From: Lunularia cruciata
Lineage: Eukaryota; Streptophyta; Marchantiopsida; Lunulariales; Lunulariaceae
Direction: 5' to 3'
NCBI GenBank assembly: GCA_948567375.1
Contig: OX419755.1
Location: 35,655,001-35,719,000, forward strand
Length of the DNA: 64,000 nucleotides
Below the pieces are notes generated by a model. The model was not told the DNA's origin and did no database searches. It saw only the letters and a list, made by a program, of their open reading frames with translations. Made by a program: the position numbers and the translations under genes. Of the stretch, positions 33,744 to 44,928 are shown one piece after another. How positions within the stretch are numbered: position 1 is the first letter of the stretch; each line of letters begins with the position of its first letter.

Positions 33744-36023
33744 GAAGTCCTAAGACGACTATGACAATGGAAATTTTATTGCAAGAAGTTGAAGTGTACT
33801 TTTTGGCAGAAGGAGGTTACCTTCTTGGGTCATAAGATCTCATCAGAGGGGATCAAGATGGAAGAAGAGAAGATCAAGGCCACTACTGATTGGCCTACCC
33901 CAAAGGATGCTACAGAAGTACGGGCATTCAATGGATTGGCCAGTTTTTACCGGTGGTTCATCCACTATTATGTTCATGTGGTTGCACCATTGACTGACCT
34001 CTTGGGAAAGAACTTGAGCTTCTAGTGGAACACCAAATATGAAGAAGCATTCCAGAAGTTGAAACATATGGTGTCTTCAAGACCCATTCTTCAACCATAT
34101 GATCCTCAACTACCTTGTGTGGTTGATTTTGATGCTTCTAACTTTGCAATTGGAGTTGTGTTGCAACAAGAATTTCCAGATGGACTACATCCCATTGCCT
34201 TTGTGTCTCGCCAACTAAATACAGCTGAAAGAAATTACCCTGCTTGAGATCGGGAACAACTTGCAATGGTATATGCCACCAAGGTATGGAGGCATTATCT
34301 CTTGGGAAAACAAGTGATCATGTGAACTGATCACAAGCCATTGTTGCATACCTTACACCTGGAGCACATGAAGAGTCGACATCATTGATGGGAAGAGCAA
34401 CTTCAATTTTTTGACATCAAACTTGAGTACAAACCAGGTCGGTTCCATGTCATCCCTGATGCGCTATCACGACGACTTGATTTGAAGTCCCTTCCTCTCA
34501 TCGTGGCAGCAATTACAACGGTGTCAATTGACCCTAAGATCCATAACGAGTTTCGGTTAGCTCTACAACAAGATCCCTTCTTCCAAATGGTACATGGTCG
34601 TCTAACAATAGGTGATAAGGAGTACAACACCTTCTCCTTCAAGGAAGGCTTTTTATTCCATGCGGACCGGATCTATGTTCCAGCCAAAAGTGATTTTCAA
34701 CTTGTGCGCCTTTAAGAAGCCCATGATTTACCCATCGTTGGTCACATAGGTGTGGACAAGACCTTGGGTACCCTCCAATGTCAATGGTGGTGGCCCAACA
34801 TGACACGAGATGTTCAAGAATTTGTCAGATTGTGTGAGAGCTGCCAACGTAACAAGGCCAGTAACCAAAAACCAAGTGGACTCCTTCAACCACTCGCCAT
34901 TCCATCCGCTCATTGGGAGCATGTGAGCTTGGATCTCATCACATCCTTGCCAAAGACAAAACAAGGATACACCACAATTGTGGTGTTTGTGGATAAGCTT
35001 AGTAAGAAAATCCACTTGGCACCAACCTATGATACCGTGGATGCTCCAACCTTAGCGCAAATCTACTTTGACAATGTCTTCAAGCATCATGGGATGCCAC
35101 ATGTACTCATCTCTGACCGTGATCCTTGATTTATTGGGAAGTTTTGGCAAGCATTCTTCCAGATACTCGGCACCAAGCTTTCTTTGTCCACTGCCTATCA
35201 TCCTCAAACTGATGGACAAACCAAACGTGCAAATCGTACATTGGAGGATATGTTGCGGGCCTTTGTCAATGTCCACCATACCAATTAGGATGAATGTATT
35301 GCAACTGCAGAATTTTCCTACAACAATTCCAAATAGGCAAGCACCGGATTTTCTCCCTTCTTTCTCAATTTTGGCCAAGATCCGCTTGTTCCATATTCTC
35401 TTCTTGCTCCCCCTCCATCTCAGGTTCCTCATACTTCCACATTCTTGACCACTATATCCCAATCGCTCCAACAAGCCAAGTCTCACCTCCTTGTTGCTCA
35501 GAATCGCCAAAAACAATATGCGGACCACCATCGTCGTGATCTCACCTTTGAAGTTGGTGATAAAGTCATGCTATCTTCCAGTAAACTCCCTCTCCCACTT
35601 GATACCCAAGTTTGTAAACTTGCCCCTAATTGGATAGGACCCTTTGATATCACCCAAATTGTCTCTCCTGTTGCTTATCGACTTGCCTTACCTTGTCACA
35701 TGCGTATCCATCCTGCCTTTCATGTTTCCAAGTTGAAACCCTTTGTTCCTAACCCCTCTTCCTTTTCCTCTCGAGTCCAACCTCCCCCTCTTCCTATCCC
35801 CATCAATGATCATGAGGAGTACAAAGTTGATTGTATCGTTGCACGTCGCCATATCCAATGAGGCCGTCGCCAACATACGGAGTACAAGGTCCTTTGGAAA
35901 GGGTATCCCCTTCATGATGCCACCTGGGAGCCTCTTTCTCACCTCCAAAATGCACATACGGCCATCCAGGAATTCGAAGCTTCACTGGCGACGAGGACGT
36001 CACCAACTAGTGGCGGAGGAATA
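33744..36023 (+). pseudogene. RT connection, RNase H, integrase and chromodomain of copy 3
   Basis: KCTFWQKEVTFLGHKISSEGIK (33789 on) belongs to the RT end, DFDASNFAIGVVLQQ and QLNTAERN to RNase H. The integrase zinc site is complete (VDKTLGTLQ...LCESCQRNK near 34752-34860), followed by VVFVDKLSKKIHLAPT and the DDE core. C-terminal GPFDITQIV and chromodomain TEYKVLWKGYPLHDATWEP (about 35880-35940) have all aromatic positions. At least ten stops are spread along it, two shared with copy 1 (after MKSRHH; in NNSK*AST). Confidence 0.9.
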
Positions 36024-36377
36024 TGTAACAATATGGAGTTTAGCGACAAAGTTAGTCGAGCTTACAAAGTAGCACAAAAGACAAAGTAGCCTAGAATATT
36101 CTGGAAGTATCTAGGAAGCTTCTTGGGAAGCTTCCCGGTTGGCTTAGCTTGCACGCCAAGTAGGCGGCTTCTAGAAGGAAGCTTCTTGAGAAGCTTCCTA
36201 GTTAACTTGGCTTGCACTCTAAGAAAGCGGCTTGAAGAAGCTTCTCAAGGGCCTTGTATGCTACCTATAAATACCAAAGCCAAAGCTCATGCTAGGCATT
36301 CAGAATTTTCCCTTATTCAAGTGTCCTAATATGAGTTTCCATTCTCCTATTTCTCTCCTCGGATTTGGTCTTTTACA
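36024..36377 (+). repeat. 3' LTR of family-A copy 3
   Basis: 354 bp; heat-shock-element match GAATATTCTGGAA at 36094-36106. Confidence 0.95.
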
Positions 36378-36382
36378 AATAC

Positions 36383-37962
36383 ACAACCTGGCATGGCCAA
36401 AGTAGTAGATAAGAGAGCTCTAAAGTGAGCCATGGCAATAAGGCCCCCCTCCAAAAGATCTCCCTAACGTGTACCAACATCTGACTCCAAGACAGTGACT
36501 CCCTCTTGTGAACCACCATGTTGGTAGTAAAGGGAAGCAAGAGAGCCAAAAAAAAGACCGCACAAAAGGAATGAGATTCTCCAAGGTTCCACCAGCCTCC
36601 TTAAGCTCTCTAGAGATAGAGGCCCGTGAGATGCTATTAAAAGCGTTCTCAATATCCACCTTTAGGATGACCCACTTTGGATGGATATCTAGGAGTGCTT
36701 TAATGCCTAGAAATATAGCCTCACATCCTCCAGATGTAGCTACTCCAAACTAATGTGGACCGAGGTGTTGTCAAAATTGAGAAGATGATGTTGAAGGACA
36801 ATGGTATGATTGACCAAATGCAAAAAGATCTCTCCAATAGCAATTGGTCTAATGCCCTCATGTCCTTCTCCATTGCGAGAAGTTGACTAACACCTAACAA
36901 CCAACTAATAGACATAAGAATGTCTCCTCTCGCTATTGTTGTAGCCACTTGAAACAACTTGGTAAAACCACTAGAAGGATCATCTACCTAGAAGCAATCT
37001 CTAAGATGCTCATAAAACATCCCTGACAAGCCTCTTGAGGAAAGGCGAGGGGCAGTGGACAATGCTTGTGCAAATAGCAACCTATCTAGACATAAAGGCT
37101 ACTCAGGTTGATAATCTAAGCCCTTTAGTGGTAGTCCCTCTATTGCTATAGGATGTAGTGAGTGTAGGGAAGAGATAGTCTCATCAATAAGACTTGCTAT
37201 AGACAAAGGGTGTAGCGCTCTTGCTGCTCTACTAAACTCTCCCGCCTAACCCAATGTCCTACATCGTCGTATTCGAGTAGACTCTATGGTATCTTGTGGC
37301 GATGCTTGTCTCCTAAATTGTGTAGCCCTAATAGACTCCTCTTGAAGGGCCACCCAATCCCTCGCTCTGAATTGATGAAATCTAGTAGCCACCTCTCTAT
37401 GCCCTGCACGTCCTCCTCTAGCATAACGAAGTCACCATCGATGGAGTAAGAGGAATAAGAACCATGCTAACTCGTCTAAGGGATCACGTGCCAACCGATC
37501 AAGTGGTAGGCAAAAAGCCTATCTAGTCTCATCAGGGAGTGTGTGGGATAGCCTATGGAATAAACTTGGACATGGAAAACTAGTCTCAAATAACCCCAAA
37601 ATGCAACCCGCCTGAAAAGCTAACCACTCCTACGACTCGATTAGTATCCCTAGAACAATCAACAAAGAGATAGAAGAAGCGTGTGTAATCCCGAGTGTCA
37701 CTGCTATCAATGTGGTTGCTCGTCTCACGTGGGCATCCCAAGTGGTCCAATCATAGTCCTTGTGCATCCTTCCCATATGGGTCTTTACCCCTTGCAAGGT
37801 AAAGCGTTGATGACACACCAAGCATGGTGTATCCCGAGCCACTTTGGGTGACCTCACATAGGAAGGTGTAGCCATGGCTAGCACAAGAATAATGATAGTA
37901 ACACATGATGCTCCTCTCCATATCTCCCCATATCTGCAAAACCACAACCCCTCACATCTCAA
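36383..37962 (-). pseudogene. LINE zinc finger and reverse transcriptase N-terminal part
   Basis: Minus strand. At 37962-37630 a C2H2 finger reads CLVCHQRFTLQGVKTHMGRMH (two Cys, two His spaced as in a classic finger). At 36659-36420 the RT palm reads DIENAFNSISRASISRELKE then AGGTLENLIPFVRSFF; the first catalytic Asp is in the DIENAF motif. In the adjoining frame, GTR*GDLLEGGLIAMAHFRAL corresponds to the GTRQGDPLGG motif with a Gln codon turned into TAG. The reading then runs into the AATAC break. Dead element. Regions between 36960 and 37620 are read in mixed frames. Confidence 0.8.
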
Positions 37963-37986
37963 CTCACATAAGAAAACAATCTATGC

Positions 37987-38250
37987 AAACCCTAAAATCT
38001 ATAAACTCTCATAACTTTCAATTTCCATCTCCAAAATTTTCAAACTAAATTCCCATGGAAATTAATCATGAAAACCAAGAGATGGGAAACAAAAATTCAT
38101 GATACATCACTCTCAATGTGTAATGATCACTCTAAACGCTAAAAAAGCTAAAAATCCTCATAACTTTCTACTCCATTCTCCATAGTCTTCAATCCAAGTA
38201 CCAATGGAACTGAAATTGAAAAATTAAGAATCAAACATTATTTGATCAAA
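37987..38250 (-). repeat. LINE 5' end with 147-bp tandem units
   Basis: Two units starting AAAC.CTAAAA at 37987 and 38134 (period 147 bp) share CTCATAACTTTC, TTCAA and CCAATGGAA/CCATGGAA strings. The second is cut at the element boundary. Tandem 5' units often carry LINE promoters. Confidence 0.65.
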
Positions 38251-38262
38251 CATATTATGAAT

Positions 38263-40930
38263 CAAAGATCTTTGATGAGCTATTCAGTGGAATAAGATCA
38301 TAATGTTGTTTGCTAAATTTGTTAGTATTTGGTTAAAGTATCCTGTGAGATTCGTCCTAGGTTGAGGAAATAGTAAGAGAAACGAAGTACCTACGAAAGG
38401 TTTTTCTCTAAATATAATGGTATATGTAATTATCATCATGAGGCTTGAGTTTGTCGAGATGTGTCGCGTCCAGATTGATTACATAATCCATTCAGCGTAT
38501 TTCGTAGCTTATAGTTTTCTCCTTTGAGAATATTCAAGGCCATAGTTCGGGTGCAGCATAGCAACAGAATTAAAAAATGCCCCAAATTCCTTCGAAAATA
38601 GCTCAATTTGGATATTGTAGTATGCTATACCAAGGGTCGTGTTTGTCATGTATTTGATTTTTAACGTGTCCCTAGCTCAAGTTCTAATGCTGACTCCAGT
38701 ATCTATATTGCAATTATTCAACTTATGCTAGCTCCTAGAGGAGCTACTAGGAACTTAACACTCTCACTTAACACATATGTGGCTTAGAGCAAAAACAAAT
38801 CCACAAGTGAAATCGAACCAAAAAGTTACTCTTGAAATAGATTTGAGTCAAAACTCCACTCCAAGCATAGTAGCTACGAAAGACATTACTCCTCTGATAA
38901 GATGCATCACAACAATCCTCAGAAAAGTTCTGTTTCTGGTGCGACTGAATATAAAAGGTACGTACTTGTCCGTCTTAAGTCATCAAAAAAAGTTGCAGGA
39001 AAATAGTACTAAGGTACATTTCTAACCCCATAGCACAGATTCCAAGACGGCTTTCTCTTTAGAAAGCAGACGGAGGGAGAAGACGAGAAATGAAAGACTA
39101 GAGCACCTCACTCATTATGCTGTACGATTCAAGCGAAGCTCTGAGAAACGAATGGCCCCTGTCGAATGCAAGGAAATGCTTCTCGCTGACAGCAATGTCC
39201 TGTGGGGTAGTAGCGTTGAGGTCGTGATCTTTTACGAGGAAATGATCTCCATAGTTCTTGCTCGATCAATGAACAGACCGACCGGGTAGCGCAAAGAGTT
39301 TCGTCTATAGTTGAGATGGAGCGGTCTCATTCGGAAGCACTTTTAGAGAAATATGGAGTGCAGAATCCCAGTCCGTTGCATGCATGGGTGAGAATCACTG
39401 CATTCACAGATGATGGGGCAATCGGTCCTACGATGGACTAGTTTTGCCAATGTGGTGCTTCTGATAACGACTCGTTCTCTGCCAAGTCTTGGTTGATAGA
39501 AGTTATGCTGTTTTTGTTGATAGAGTATCACACGCTAATATTCCTAGCGGCTAGTGCACGCGGGAAAGTTTAATCTTTAGTCACCAGTTCTTTTTAGTCA
39601 CCATTTCAAATCCATGGTGACGAGTGACTCGCTATACGTGTATACTTTTCTCTGCCTATATATACTGAGGAGGACTTGTGTCCCGCAGACCATTCTTTGA
39701 ACTTTGGTATCTCCACTCTCATCTTTCCACGTCGTAATAGTTTGTACTTTACCATGTAGACAAAATATATCCTACAGTGACCAGAGAGGGTATTGCTCAA
39801 ATTCTCCACCCATGATAGTAATTTTCTTCAGGAATTAAATCTGGTTGGAGAGTCGGATGTGGGCAAGTCTGAGCGCTGTCGCTTTGAAGGGCAATAGGAA
39901 CTGCATCCGTTTGCGTACCATGATATAACAAAAAGAGATCTGCCCACATTGACGCACATGCATCTTTTTCATAAAAAGCTGGTCATGTGCACTGATCACA
40001 ATCGTGTGAAATAGCAAGAATACTTTCTTCTTCACTTGCTCTGTTAAAGTGCAATTTCACCATCTACAGGCGCCGTAAGATTCGTAAGGGGGCAAACATA
40101 TGAACGAAAATTCAATTTGTGGGGATTTGATCTCTACGATCTACACCCGAGGGAAACTCAAAGTCAGAGTCTATAACAAACTAGTCGCGCGCATGCTTCG
40201 AGTATATCCATTTACCGTGTGGTACTTCTTGTTGAGGAATAGAGAGAGGAAAAGATCAGCTGAAGTGGTGCTTGATCGAATGGCAGCATTTCTCGTTTGT
40301 TAGCTCCTATTCGGACTCTTACATGCCGGTACGAAGGGGTCAGCTGAAGTGGGACCATTTGGAAGGAAAGGACAAACGGGGACGGATGCACAACGCAGCT
40401 TAGTTACTGTAGCAGGCAGAGAGTTGAGCTCCACCTGAGCCCGATCATACAAACGGTGGATGGAGCTGAGCTGTAAACATTGAAGCAAAGGAACCTTCTA
40501 ACCATGGATCACTTCTGTAAAGATTGGAAGCGTATCCCTAAGACTGGAGTAGCCATTTCCGCAACGGTTTTTCTTTTGGTCAAAATTGATTCCGAGGTTG
40601 CGTGCGATACAGAATCAAGCGAACGCTCGTAATAGCACATACCGTCAATGCTGCCTCCTTTGCGGCAGCTGACGTAGCATAGCCACTGCCATCGCCATCG
40701 CTCTCTCGTGAGATAGCGTCATATAATCTGTCAAATTCTTCTTAACATTTATTCCATTTAGCTCCATGAACTTCCCGGTTGCTCGTTCATTCAGTGCATG
40801 TTTGGTTGGGTTCCCAAGAAATCGATCGCCATTGATTGCTCTGAGTTCATATTTTGACCAACTCCTCGGAGTGGACAGACGTCGAGTAATAGTAACAGAA
40901 GCGAAGGGAAGAGGAAGTCGAAGGGAAAAA
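38263..40930. other. Spacer upstream of the DUF599 gene
   Basis: No recognisable protein. Open frames are short and compositionally random. Composition is more balanced from about 39 kb on, and the last few hundred bases probably hold the promoter and 5' UTR. Confidence 0.5.
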
Positions 40931-42490
40931 ATGGGTTGGAAAGAGAGTTACTTGGACGCAATCTTGGTTCCTTTGGGTTTGATTCTATTCACTGCTTACA
41001 ACGCTCATCTGCTCTACAAAATCGTTTACCGACCCCTCGACACGGTGATCGCCATCAATCATATGAACCGCCGCGCTTGGGTTTACAACATAATGTCGGT
41101 GAGTCCCTCTTTCTTACTACAATCAATGGCGTTGTTTGGAGATTTCCGTTCATCTAACCAACGAATATATGCAATCACAGATAACTTATTAGTAGGATTT
41201 CTCTGCAACAATTCAGCAAATGGTTATGGGGACGTTTTTTCTTCAGAATTTTGAGCTTCACTGCTGAGCCGGTGTATCGTGTGCTGCAAATTGGCTTCTG
41301 CCCTGAGCGGAGCTCTCGTTCTCATATCAAACGCGGAATTTGAGTACCAAAGAAGCTCTCTCCATGAGCTTCTTGTCCATGAATCTTCATGATGTCATGG
41401 CTATTCTGCAGGATGGCCGTGATTTTCCTGTATTACGACTAGCTTTTGAGGAGCTGCCTGAGCAGTTTGATGCTCAGGCCTGGAGTGCTGAAATGAAACT
41501 TGTGATTTAAATTCAAGCCTTGTTATGCAATTAGTGACAAGAATTCTCGAAACGACTACGTCCAAGTTCCTCCTGATTCTGCATTTTTCTCATTCCGGTT
41601 GTGAATTTACGAGTGGAAGGACTTTATGCAACATATCAAGTGAATAAAAAACTCTGGGTTGCTTGGCTCGCCTCGGCATGCAGGACACCAGTAAGAATGG
41701 CGTATTGGCCGTGCAAACGATACGCAACAGCATCATGGCATCTGTACTTCTTGCAGGGACAGCTATTACGTTAAGCTCGTTGATCGGAACTCTCGTCGCG
41801 GCCACGTCGAGCAACTACACTAACAGCGTCATTGTGTACGGGGCTTTCACTGAAAACGTCCTCTTTGTGAAATACCTCAGCATTTTGAGCTGCTTCCTCG
41901 CTGCCTTCGTGTGTCATGTCCAGGTACAAATGCTGAGTGCCTCATGAACGTTATTCAAGTCATTGTTTTGTGGTGCAGCGAGCAGAGAAATATTCTCCGT
42001 CTTCATGTGATAGAGATTATGTGCTCAGAGCTACAATCAGCTGATTTGACTCCCCGTTGATTGAAGTAGGTACAGTCGTTGCCTTTATAGTAACTTTGTA
42101 TCAAAGCTAACGAAATCCTTTATCACCTTATGGGTTCTGCAGGCCATTCGGTATTCGACTCATGTGAGCTTCCTAATTACTGTTCCAGTCGGAGAAATGG
42201 CACCTGGATTAGATCCCGAGTACGTGAATCGAATGATAAAAAGAAGCAGCAACTTTTTCACCCTTGGCCTGAGATTCTACTATCTCTCGTTCCCATTGCT
42301 GCTTTGGCTTTTTGGCCCCATCCCTATGTTTGTGTGCTGTCTCATTGTTATTATGCTGCTTAACGTTGTGGACACTGCCAAGGATTTTAAGCTCACTCTG
42401 CACTTTAATCATACCGAAGTCTCTCAGAAGAAAAAAGAAGAACCTTATACTGATTCACAGAGGAGAAGGGATGAGGAATCATTCGACTAA
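40931..42490 (+). CDS. DUF599 family membrane protein, three exons
   Basis: Exons 40931-41098, 41684-41923 and 42143-42490 join in phase 0 with canonical GT/AG borders (TCG|GTGAGT, GCAG|GAC, CAG|GTACAA, GCAG|GCC), giving 251 residues, the usual size. The start MGWKESYLDAILVPLGLILF matches the family N-terminus, so the in-frame ATG at 40766 is probably 5' UTR. Family strings visible: YNAHLLYKIV, NRRAWVYNIM, KNGVLAVQTIRNSIMASVLL, LSSLIGTLV, EMAPGLDPEYVNRMIKRSSN, FYYLSFPLLLWLFGPIPM. Four or so hydrophobic segments predict an integral membrane protein; the C-terminus is hydrophilic and Lys/Arg/Glu-rich. Biochemical function of the family is unknown to me. It is intact with no in-frame stops and stands alone between repeat islands. 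Confidence 0.92.
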
Positions 42491-44184
42491 TTTTTCATTA
42501 GGCCATTCAATCTCTCAATTACTTCAATACACGGCACTTTTTCTCTTGATGTGGAGTTGTTTGCTGTGGACTACTTTTTGTCTGCGTCCTGCAGTTAGTT
42601 ACACGATTAAGAGGACGTTCCTTTTAAGTGGGTTGAGTGCTCTTCGCTTCCAAGGAAGTCTGCAGAACAGAAACCGTAAACGGGATGTATGAACGTCAAG
42701 CCAAACTTGCATGCTTCCTGTAGTTACGACTTCCTGTGCCAACTCGTTTCTCTTTGAAATGGAAGGAAAACTAGCGTTCTCTACAGGGAAGTAGAGTAAT
42801 CTTCACCTTCCGGCTTTGCAATTTCCTAAAGCCAGAAACATCTTCTCACCATGGTTGGAAAAACCTGCTTGGGAAAGAAATGGTGCGATTACTTTCAACC
42901 AAAGATGATCATGGGTGTCCATGGTTTGATAGGATGCAATTTTGAAGTTCAGGACTTTCAGTTTGGAAATTTGCTCCCCAAGTATAAGATCAAGCCCTTC
43001 TGGTGAGGACCAATGGATGACTCTAGCAGAGTGGGACGTTACAATTGCATTTACTTTGTGAGTTCGATGACGTTAAGTGCATGGCCCGACAACATCGAGA
43101 AACGCACCCCTTACAGTGCTTGTCTCCTGTCGATATCTCAGATGCTTTCGTAGTTAGGTGCTTTCGGTTACTCTTAGGGTACCTGAGAATACTGGTACTT
43201 GCTGGTAGATAATCTGCTCGTAGGACTTTGAACCACAGGAGATATAGAAGGATTGCAAGACACTTGAGAGATAAACTTAAGCGTCGTACAGGTCTATCAA
43301 GTTGAAATATACTTTCCCAGATGGCAGACGACTTGATTTCCCCCTGATGCCAACGGTCTCTAACCAGAGATGTTGGGATTTGGTCCATTTTCTGCCCCTG
43401 GTGACTAACAGTCTCCACGAGGTGCAACGTGGATGGACACAGGGCAAGATCTTGCTACAGACAAGAATATTAACTCATAAACTCCAAAGGTTTCTCACGC
43501 AAGATTCTCGCACAATCACTGACGGAGCATGATCATTGACAGACTTTGTTCACAAGTACAAGGAACTATTTCTGTTGACATGAGCGATACTCGACCAGAC
43601 CTCCGGTTACGATGGCTGCTACCAGTTGCATCACATGTGCTGTGAAGTAAACTGTACAAATGTCTTGTTCATCCAGTAAACCTAGTAATTCGTATTCATG
43701 TACTAAAGGGAACAATGAAAAGCCGTAAAAAAAGATTAAACCAATCAGCATCACGCCATATATATTTGAAAATCCTCAAAATGCAATGTAACTCGCGTGG
43801 TTCAAAAAATTTCTGACGATTAACTTCGGTCGAGTAGAATGCTTAATGAAATACTTTGTACAGATAACATGAAGACCATGTTTTCCCTGTTTATGAACTG
43901 CACTCTCTCATACTCACAGTGAACTAACTAGTCAATTTGGTCAACTGAATGCTTCAGTTAACATACAAATACAAACAATGGGCTACCTTGTCACCTGAAA
44001 GAAGTTCTCTGCGGTTTCCTCACAATCTTTTGTAAGCTATGTAGTCTATCAAAAGTCAGCAATCGTAATCTCATGTCCAGTTCTGCATCGGTCGGGTGTC
44101 ATTCCTAAAGTAAGAGGACCAAAACCTGGCAGGACACCGGATCAAGAATTTCAGTACTTGGTTTTCCATTTCTTCAATCTGTCC
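42491..44184. other. Intergenic region between two convergent genes
   Basis: Probably the 3' UTRs of the DUF599 gene (plus) and the thioredoxin-like gene (minus). No domain-bearing frame is seen. Confidence 0.5.
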
Positions 44185-44928
44185 TTACTTGCCACCCTGG
44201 TCCAGGTCATACAATGTGAGGTCGGTGTGTTTGACAATAGCGTCCAGAATCTTGGTCTTTTCTCTTGTTGGAAATGACTCAACAAGCTTACCATCTTTGT
44301 AAAAATGGAACAAAGGTACTACCTTAATTCTTAGCCTATCTGCTATCTCCGATTGCTCCTCGTACTCATCCATGACATTATGCTTCAAAAATATAACCTG
44401 AGCTTCGCTGTTCCCAGCACCCTTACACAGTTTCACAAACCCTTTCTCAATATATTTGCAGCTCCCACAGGCCGTCCTGAAAAAATCCACCACAACTAAG
44501 GAACCTTGCTCCTTAGCGTGTCCCAGAATCTCATCAAACTCGGCTTGAGAAGTGAATTCACGGACACATTCTACAGGACAGAGGTCAGAATCATCCTCCT
44601 CTACCTCCAATTGTGTCTCCTTCTCCTTCTCTTTATCCAATCTATATCGAGCCGAATTAATAGCTCGAAGGGCCGAAATCCTCCGAAACCGGCTACCAAT
44701 CAACCTTTCCCAGATCGCTGGCTCCTCGTGGCTTCTCCGTAGGTCTACCGCGGTCCTCTCTCGATGCGGCAGCAGGGAACTCCTAATACTCAAAACAGCC
44801 TTATCCCCCCAGCTACGCTGAGCTCTCTCCAAAATTACGACATGCCCTCTGCACAGACTTTGCTGACTGTTCGTCAATGCGAAGGGCACTCTCAAAGCGC
44901 CCATCAAAACAATCTGACTCCTTCTCAA
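44185..44928 (-). CDS. Plastid-type thioredoxin-like protein with CGSC active site
   Basis: Intronless 247-residue frame. Residues 1 to about 90 are Arg/Ser/Leu-rich with few acids, as expected for a chloroplast transit peptide; Met9 is an alternative start. An acidic linker (about 98-116) precedes the thioredoxin fold (about 120-240): VVVDFFRTACGSCKYIEKGF with CGSC at 154-157, FLKHNVMDEYEEQSEIADRL, and IKVVPLFHFYKDG with the cis-proline at 205. The Trp before the first Cys is Ala and the Pro inside the motif is Ser, so redox potential should differ from classical WCGPC thioredoxins. The strings strongly resemble the plant chloroplast thioredoxin-like group that includes Arabidopsis At1g07700 (from memory). 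It would reduce disulfides of stromal partners, not identified. No stops or frameshifts. Confidence 0.9.
   Translation of the reverse strand: MRRSQIVLMGALRVPFALTNSQQSLCRGHVVILERAQRSWGDKAVLSIRSSLLPHRERTAVDLRRSHEEPAIWERLIGSRFRRISALRAINSARYRLDKEKEKETQLEVEEDDSDLCPVECVREFTSQAEFDEILGHAKEQGSLVVVDFFRTACGSCKYIEKGFVKLCKGAGNSEAQVIFLKHNVMDEYEEQSEIADRLRIKVVPLFHFYKDGKLVESFPTREKTKILDAIVKHTDLTLYDLDQGGK

Larger units (their letters stand above)
30869..36377 (+). mobile_element. Family-A chromovirus, copy 3
   Basis: Plus-strand element with 354-bp LTRs (30869-31222, 36024-36377), perfect target duplication AATAC (30864-30868, 36378-36382), intact primer-binding site and polypurine tract. It keeps the longest pol frame of the family (32424-33743). 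In-frame stops elsewhere make it defective. Confidence 0.95.
23485..38250 (-). mobile_element. LINE-like non-LTR retrotransposon, split by two chromoviruses
   Basis: Flanked by a 12-bp direct duplication CATATTATGAAT (23473-23484 and 38251-38262). The element itself totals about 3.6 kb in three pieces (38250-36378, 30868-30803, 25176-23485). Reading them in that order on the minus strand gives 5' repeats, a C2H2 zinc finger, reverse transcriptase and a C-terminal Cys/His motif. The two insertions each have their own 5-bp duplication. The 3' end GCGGTCGCCTTCTTC matches that of the short copy at 17290. Confidence 0.88.

Noticed and set aside
40766-40930. Upstream in-frame ATG as start of the DUF599 protein
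   Set aside because: The extra 55 residues have no family counterpart; MGWKESYLD at 40931 matches the usual N-terminus.
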